DNA of 64,000 nt from Chloroflexota bacterium. GTDB lineage: Bacteria > Chloroflexota > Anaerolineae > Anaerolineales > UBA11579. Shown here piece after piece: positions 60,645 through 64,000 of the stretch. Each line of letters begins with the position of its first letter. Positions within the stretch are counted from its first letter, which is position 1. The position numbers were made by a program, and so were the translations under genes. The stretch spans positions 62,001 to 126,000 of the forward strand of contig JABJGH010000033.1 of the NCBI GenBank assembly GCA_018662365.1, written 5' to 3'. Below the pieces are notes generated by a model. That model was given only the letters and a program-made list of their open reading frames with translations. It searched no databases and was not told the DNA's origin.

Positions 60645-60716
60645 AAAATAGTTAAAAATCGCAAATAATATTGCTTTTTTACCAAAAATTGCTCAAAGTT
60701 AGAGGGAAAATGGGGG

Positions 60717-60746
60717 TTGACACCGCTAGCTTTTTTGTTCTATAAT
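60717..60746 (+). promoter_or_regulatory. Sigma-70 promoter of the membrane protein/transglycosylase operon
   Basis: TTGACA (60717-60722), an 18-base spacer and TATAAT (60741-60746). Transcription should start near 60753. An overlapping GTTCTAT suggests control at the -10 box. Confidence 0.85.
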
Positions 60747-60808
60747 AGGGCTATTGATTAGAACGTCTGTACTATCCATTTACAACAAGAAGGATTTGGA
60801 GGTTTCAA

Positions 60809-61549
60809 ATGGCAAGCAAACTAAAGAGTTTTACAAAAGTGCTACAAGGTAAACGCCCCCAACGCGGATTGGTCTGGGGCGCCCTTATTCTCGGGGCATT
60901 ATTGGCCTTTGAGATCTTTAACTACAGCACAACAGATTTCGCAATGACCGATCTATTAGGGGATCTACGTTTCGCCGGCATTCGTTGGGCAACGATTTTA
61001 GCAATCGCTTTCTGCGGCATTGACTTTGCCGGAATAGCTCGTCTATTCACTCCCGAAAAGGGTGCTGAAGACCCCATGGAAGTATGGTACCTGTTCGCTG
61101 CATGGCTACTCGCGGCTACAATGAACGCAATGCTTACATGGTGGGGCGTATCGATTGCAGTTCTTTCCCAAGGTTCATTAGGAAACGCTGTGGTCTCTCG
61201 TGAATCCCTAATCAAGATCGTGCCGATCTTCGTGGCAGTGATGGTTTGGTTGATCAGAGTGTTGATCATCGGTACTTTTTCAGTGGCGGGCGGACGTATT
61301 TTTAGCCAATCTGACGCTCGAAAACCCCGCAAACGAAGTAATGTTCGAAAACCAAGCTTTGGCAATTCAGTACCACAACCATCCTTAAACTCTTTCCGAA
61401 GAACTCCGGTAGCAAGAAGCGCCTCCGTAGCACCAAAGCCTTCTTACAGGCAGGTCGCAAAGAGTCGCAGCCCGCAACCTGAATTAACCTATGAACCGGT
61501 CAACATGAAATCAAACTCAGGAAATTCTTACGACAATTCCCGAAGCTAA
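60809..61549 (+). CDS. Four-helix membrane protein with basic tail
   Basis: A 246-residue protein with four predicted helices (about 20-40, 55-75, 95-120 and 140-165). A strongly basic C-terminal tail of about 75 residues is rich in Ser, Arg and Pro (KPRKRSNVRKPSF, ARSASVAPKPSYRQVAKSRS). GGAGG precedes the ATG. It is transcribed from a strong promoter and lies 16 bases before the transglycosylase gene. I recognise no family; a link to the cell envelope is only inferred from the neighbour. Confidence 0.82.
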   Translation: MASKLKSFTKVLQGKRPQRGLVWGALILGALLAFEIFNYSTTDFAMTDLLGDLRFAGIRWATILAIAFCGIDFAGIARLFTPEKGAEDPMEVWYLFAAWLLAATMNAMLTWWGVSIAVLSQGSLGNAVVSRESLIKIVPIFVAVMVWLIRVLIIGTFSVAGGRIFSQSDARKPRKRSNVRKPSFGNSVPQPSLNSFRRTPVARSASVAPKPSYRQVAKSRSPQPELTYEPVNMKSNSGNSYDNSRS

Positions 61550-61565
61550 GCATGATTAAAAATTG

Positions 61566-62252
61566 ATGGATACTTATTACCAAGACTCAGAAGAATTTCC
61601 CGAAACTACCTCCAGATCCATTTCTGGGGGTAGTTTATTTTATAACATTGCTCCTTTACTTTTTGTTGTAATTGGAGCGATCATTATTTTGATATTTGGA
61701 AAAACAAGTCTCGAAACTACTGATCAGAACTATTTAGAAAATTCAAGTATCAATAAACTGGAAATCGCTTCTTTTTTTGTGCCAGAAATACATCATTGGG
61801 AAGCAGATATCTTGGCATGGTCGGAAGAATGGAATCTAGATCCGAATCTAATTGCTACGGTAATGCAGATCGAATCCTGTGGGTATTCTCAGGCTGAATC
61901 CTATGCAGGGGCCATGGGGCTATTCCAGGTGATGCCATTTCATTTTTCTGAACTAGAGTATCCCTTTGAAATCCAAACCAACGCTAAACGTGGTTTAGGC
62001 TACCTGCAAAAAGCATTTCAAACCCACCAAAGTGTGCGCTTAGCATTGGCAGGGTATAACGGGGGAATATCAACAGCGGGGAAAGACCAGAGTTTATGGC
62101 CAGATGAAACGATACGATATGTCTATTGGGGAGAAAATATCTATCAAGAGGCCATATCGGGCCTAAATGAGAGCCCTACGCTGAATGAATGGCTCAATGC
62201 AGGGGGAGCCAGCTTATGTGCCCAAGCTAATGCCCATCTCGGATTAAAATAA
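61566..62252 (+). CDS. Lytic transglycosylase, SLT domain
   Basis: A 228-residue protein with one N-terminal membrane anchor (about 25-45) and a C-terminal SLT-type lytic transglycosylase domain. The catalytic Glu lies in VMQIESCGYSQAES (about 101). AGAMGLFQVMPFHF, RGLGYLQKAF and LALAGYNGGIS are the family motifs. It cleaves peptidoglycan with formation of 1,6-anhydro products. The ATG at 61566 is preferred over a TTG one codon earlier. It is probably co-transcribed with the preceding membrane-protein gene and ends at a hairpin shared with rplL. Confidence 0.92.
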   Translation: MDTYYQDSEEFPETTSRSISGGSLFYNIAPLLFVVIGAIIILIFGKTSLETTDQNYLENSSINKLEIASFFVPEIHHWEADILAWSEEWNLDPNLIATVMQIESCGYSQAESYAGAMGLFQVMPFHFSELEYPFEIQTNAKRGLGYLQKAFQTHQSVRLALAGYNGGISTAGKDQSLWPDETIRYVYWGENIYQEAISGLNESPTLNEWLNAGGASLCAQANAHLGLK

Positions 62253-62284
62253 AAAAAAGACCCCAATAAAATGGAGTCTTTTTT
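62253..62284. terminator. Bidirectional terminator transglycosylase / rplL
   Basis: A hairpin (GACCCC/GGAGTC, one mismatch) is flanked by an A run on the left and a T run on the right, between convergent genes. Confidence 0.85.
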
Positions 62285-62301
62285 AGTTATTGATAGAAAA
62301 A

Positions 62302-62670
62302 CTAGGCAAGTTCTACAGTTGCGCCAGCTTCTTCCAATTTTTTCTTTGCTTCTTCTGCAGCGTCTTTTCCAGTTTGTTCCATAATCTTGGAACCTGCTGC
62401 TTCTGCGAGGTCTTTTGCTTCTTTCAAGCCAAGGCTTGTCAATTGGCGAATAACCTTGATGACTTCGATTTTCTTGGGACCAGCGTCTTTGATAACAACA
62501 TCAAATTCGGTCTTTTCTTCAACAGCTTCAGCGGCAGGACCAGCGGCGGCGACGGCAACAGGAGCAGCAGCAGAAACGCCCCACTCTTCTTCTAATTTTC
62601 CTACTAATTCAGCAGCTTCAATCACGCTAAGCTTACCGAGTTCTTCTACTAATTTATCTAGATCAGCCAT
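62302..62670 (-). CDS. rplL: 50S ribosomal protein L7/L12
   Basis: The 122-residue stalk protein that recruits translational GTPases. It has the N-terminal dimerisation part ([20 protein letters not shown]), an Ala/Val-rich hinge (about 33-52) and the C-terminal domain [21 protein letters not shown]...[18 protein letters not shown] precedes the ATG. It is downstream of rplJ in the standard order. Confidence 0.98.
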   Translation of the reverse strand: MADLDKLVEELGKLSVIEAAELVGKLEEEWGVSAAAPVAVAAAGPAAEAVEEKTEFDVVIKDAGPKKIEVIKVIRQLTSLGLKEAKDLAEAAGSKIMEQTGKDAAEEAKKKLEEAGATVELA

Positions 62671-62707
62671 TTCTAATTTCCTTTTTGTTTTTAATAATTA
62701 ATTTAAT

Positions 62708-63238
62708 TTATGCAGCAGCAGGTGCGGAATCAGCTCTTGATTTAACAACTTGAGCTAATGAACGACCGGGTTCTGCAAGTGTGCGTACCAGCTTAGATGC
62801 TGGAGCAGAGATAACGCCCAAAAGTTGACCACGAACCACGGGAAGTGGCGGGAGTTCAGCTAAAGCTTTGATCTCATCAGCGGACATATGTACGCCATCC
62901 ATGAAACCACCTTTTATCTGAACAAATTCGTGATCTTTTCCAAAGTCTTTAATTGCTTTTGCAACGCCAGGTGGATCTTCAAATGCGACGCCAATTGCAG
63001 AGCTGTTGACGAAATATTCGTCTGGAGCTTCAAGTTTAGCGGATTCAAAGGCACGTTTTACTAACGTGTTTTTAACCACATGAAACTCTCCGCCAGCTTC
63101 GCGAATTTTTGCACGCAACTCATCGATCTGGGGCATGTTCAAACCGATATATTCGGTGAGAACTACAGCTTCAGACTCTGTGAGCCACTTCTCATATTGA
63201 GCAATCACTTGTTGTTTACGTTCTTTTGATAATGCCAA
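62708..63238 (-). CDS. rplJ: 50S ribosomal protein L10
   Basis: The 176-residue base of the ribosomal stalk, which binds 23S rRNA and L7/L12. It starts with TTG at 63238 (MALSKERKQQVIAQYEKWL), as AAAGGAGG lies 7 bases upstream. A TTG at 63244 is too close to that site. FHVVKNTLVKRAF (about 50) is the family motif, and the Ala-rich C-terminal helix carries L7/L12. An L10 leader RNA precedes it. Confidence 0.97.
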   Translation of the reverse strand: MALSKERKQQVIAQYEKWLTESEAVVLTEYIGLNMPQIDELRAKIREAGGEFHVVKNTLVKRAFESAKLEAPDEYFVNSSAIGVAFEDPPGVAKAIKDFGKDHEFVQIKGGFMDGVHMSADEIKALAELPPLPVVRGQLLGVISAPASKLVRTLAEPGRSLAQVVKSRADSAPAAA

Positions 63239-63257
63239 CGACAAACCTCCTTTCTAT

Positions 63258-63300
63258 AAAAATAAGTCTTTACCTTCAGAAAAGGTAAAGACTTATTTTT
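63258..63300 (-). promoter_or_regulatory. Perfect long hairpin between L10 leader and rplJ start
   Basis: On the minus strand a perfect 19-bp inverted repeat (63258-63276 and 63282-63300) with a 5-base loop ends in T5. It lies just before the rplJ ribosome-binding site, so it can act as an attenuator. Confidence 0.75.
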
Positions 63301-63302
63301 TC

Positions 63303-63427
63303 TGTCATATGGCATTTGCCATTTATCAGCTTTATAAGTCCATCACCTCGGCAGGTCATTAAGCCAAATCTTGGCACCTGCTGTCTTTAGCGAAGGTAAA
63401 CGGTTGAAATTGTCCAACCAAGAAAAA
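63303..63427 (-). ncRNA. Ribosomal protein L10 leader RNA
   Basis: The minus strand upstream of rplJ contains the L10-leader core: CGCTAAAGACAGCAGGTG, then TTAATGACCTGCCGAGG, where GCAGGT pairs with ACCTGC. This is the known L10-L12 autoregulatory leader, in which L10 binds its own mRNA. Start and end are approximate. Confidence 0.85.
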
Positions 63428-63433
63428 ATTATA
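63428..63433 (-). promoter_or_regulatory. -10 box for the rplJ-rplL leader
   Basis: TATAAT on the minus strand lies just upstream of the L10 leader, 20 bases after the rplA stop. The -35 box is weak, so read-through from rplA is also likely. Confidence 0.55.
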
Positions 63434-63453
63434 CCACAACTATACGAGTTGTA

Positions 63454-64000
63454 TTAATCTTCTAAAGTCATTGCGAAAGCCAGGTTAGGATCGATGATAA
63501 TCCCAGGACCCATTGTACTCGCTAGGGTAATTCTACGTACATACGCGCCCTTTGCGGATGCAGGACGTGCTTTTTTGACGGCCATCATCAATGCGGCTAA
63601 ATTTTCAACCAACATGTTTTCTTCAAAGGATACTTTTCCAATAGGAACATGTAAATTAGCTGTTTTATCTACACGGAACTCCACACGCCCGGATTTTACT
63701 TCGCCGATCGCTCTGGGGAGATCTTCGTCCCGAACCACAGTACCAGCTTTCGGGTTAGGCATCAGTCCGCGAGGTCCTAATACTCGACCTAATCGCCCGG
63801 CTTTACTCATCATTTCCGGAGTGGAAATGGCAACATCAAAATCTGTGTAGCCATCTTGAATTTTCTTCAAACTTTCATCATCATCCACGATAATGTCTGC
63901 CCCGGCTTCTTTTGCCATTCGGGCGCCATCACCTTGGGCAAAAACCAATACTCTGATCTCTTTTCCTAAACCGTGGGGTAAAGCTACTGTATCTCGAACT
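63454..64000 (-). CDS. rplA: 50S ribosomal protein L1, 5' end outside the window
   Basis: The C-terminal 181 codons or so of L1, which binds 23S rRNA at the tRNA exit site. The frame stays open to the window edge ([24 protein letters not shown]), so the gene begins beyond 64000. Family segments are [17 protein letters not shown] and the conserved ADIIVDDD. It is followed by the rplJ-rplL leader on the same strand. Confidence 0.96.
   Translation of the reverse strand, partial: VRDTVALPHGLGKEIRVLVFAQGDGARMAKEAGADIIVDDDESLKKIQDGYTDFDVAISTPEMMSKAGRLGRVLGPRGLMPNPKAGTVVRDEDLPRAIGEVKSGRVEFRVDKTANLHVPIGKVSFEENMLVENLAALMMAVKKARPASAKGAYVRRITLASTMGPGIIIDPNLAFAMTLED

Noticed and set aside
1-64000. CRISPR arrays, tRNA genes, insertion sequences, prophage
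   Set aside because: No regularly spaced repeats, cloverleaf-like sequences, transposase or integrase motifs, or phage structural genes were found on reading both strands.

Overview
The window looks like chromosomal DNA of a moderately AT-rich bacterium, most likely Chloroflexota (Anaerolineae-like). This is inferred from gene content and style: a CpXC-domain protein, a Ser/Thr kinase beside an FHA protein, MrfA/MrfB-like repair proteins, a bacterial HerA-NurA operon, deazaflavin-type nitroreductases, many Thr/Pro-rich lipoproteins, and several genes whose -10 box sits only 6-8 bases before the start codon (leaderless transcription). No 16S rRNA or other decisive marker is present, so the assignment is an inference. 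No tRNA, rRNA, CRISPR array, insertion sequence or prophage was seen.

Layout. 1-3.8 kb: a zinc-ribbon protein of unknown function, RecJ and a dolichol-phosphate-mannose-synthase-like glycosyltransferase. 4-8.9 kb: an operon of a AAA+ ATPase, a glycerophosphodiesterase and a membrane-anchored GH3-like protein that seems to lack the catalytic His loop. 8.9-16 kb: signalling genes (Ser/Thr kinase, FHA-winged-helix protein, GAF-PAS histidine kinase), a CpXC protein and L-lysine 6-transaminase. 16-26 kb: an SLC13/RCK transporter, a PD-(D/E)XK-like protein, tgt, and a chain of uppP, a PstS-like lipoprotein, a GNAT enzyme, an M17 aminopeptidase and a serine hydrolase. 26-37 kb: a DUF4365 protein, a helicase-HNH fusion related to MrfA, FocA/NirC, a large membrane protein split by one in-frame TGA, and a MrfB-like exonuclease. 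37-40.4 kb: a compact pyruvate dehydrogenase operon (E1alpha, E1beta, E2). 40.7-44.9 kb: a second glycerophosphodiesterase, an XRE repressor/membrane protein pair with a well-defined operator region, a lipase-like hydrolase, a thioesterase and a SIMPL lipoprotein. 45-51.2 kb: an MBOAT acyltransferase with its SGNH-like partner, then NurA, a HAS-barrel-like protein and HerA. 51.3-60.6 kb: two deazaflavin-dependent nitroreductase-like proteins, a dual-specificity phosphatase, a glycosyltransferase, a CrtI-like oxidoreductase, tandem YdeI-like paralogs, an LtaS/sulfatase-like membrane protein and a CobW GTPase. 60.8-64 kb: a membrane protein with a lytic transglycosylase, then rplL, rplJ (with an L10 leader) and the 3' part of rplA.

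A recurring theme is DNA repair. RecJ, the MrfA-like helicase carrying an HNH domain, the MrfB-like exonuclease and the NurA-HerA operon all lie within about 50 kb. The promoters of the helicase and of the NurA operon each contain a sequence close to the Gram-positive LexA box GAAC-N4-GTTC, which suggests a damage-inducible regulon. The helicase-HNH/exonuclease pair and the three-gene NurA/HAS-barrel/HerA operon are the best candidates for an under-described system. The other strong anomaly is the single in-frame TGA that cuts an otherwise continuous gene of about 678 codons.
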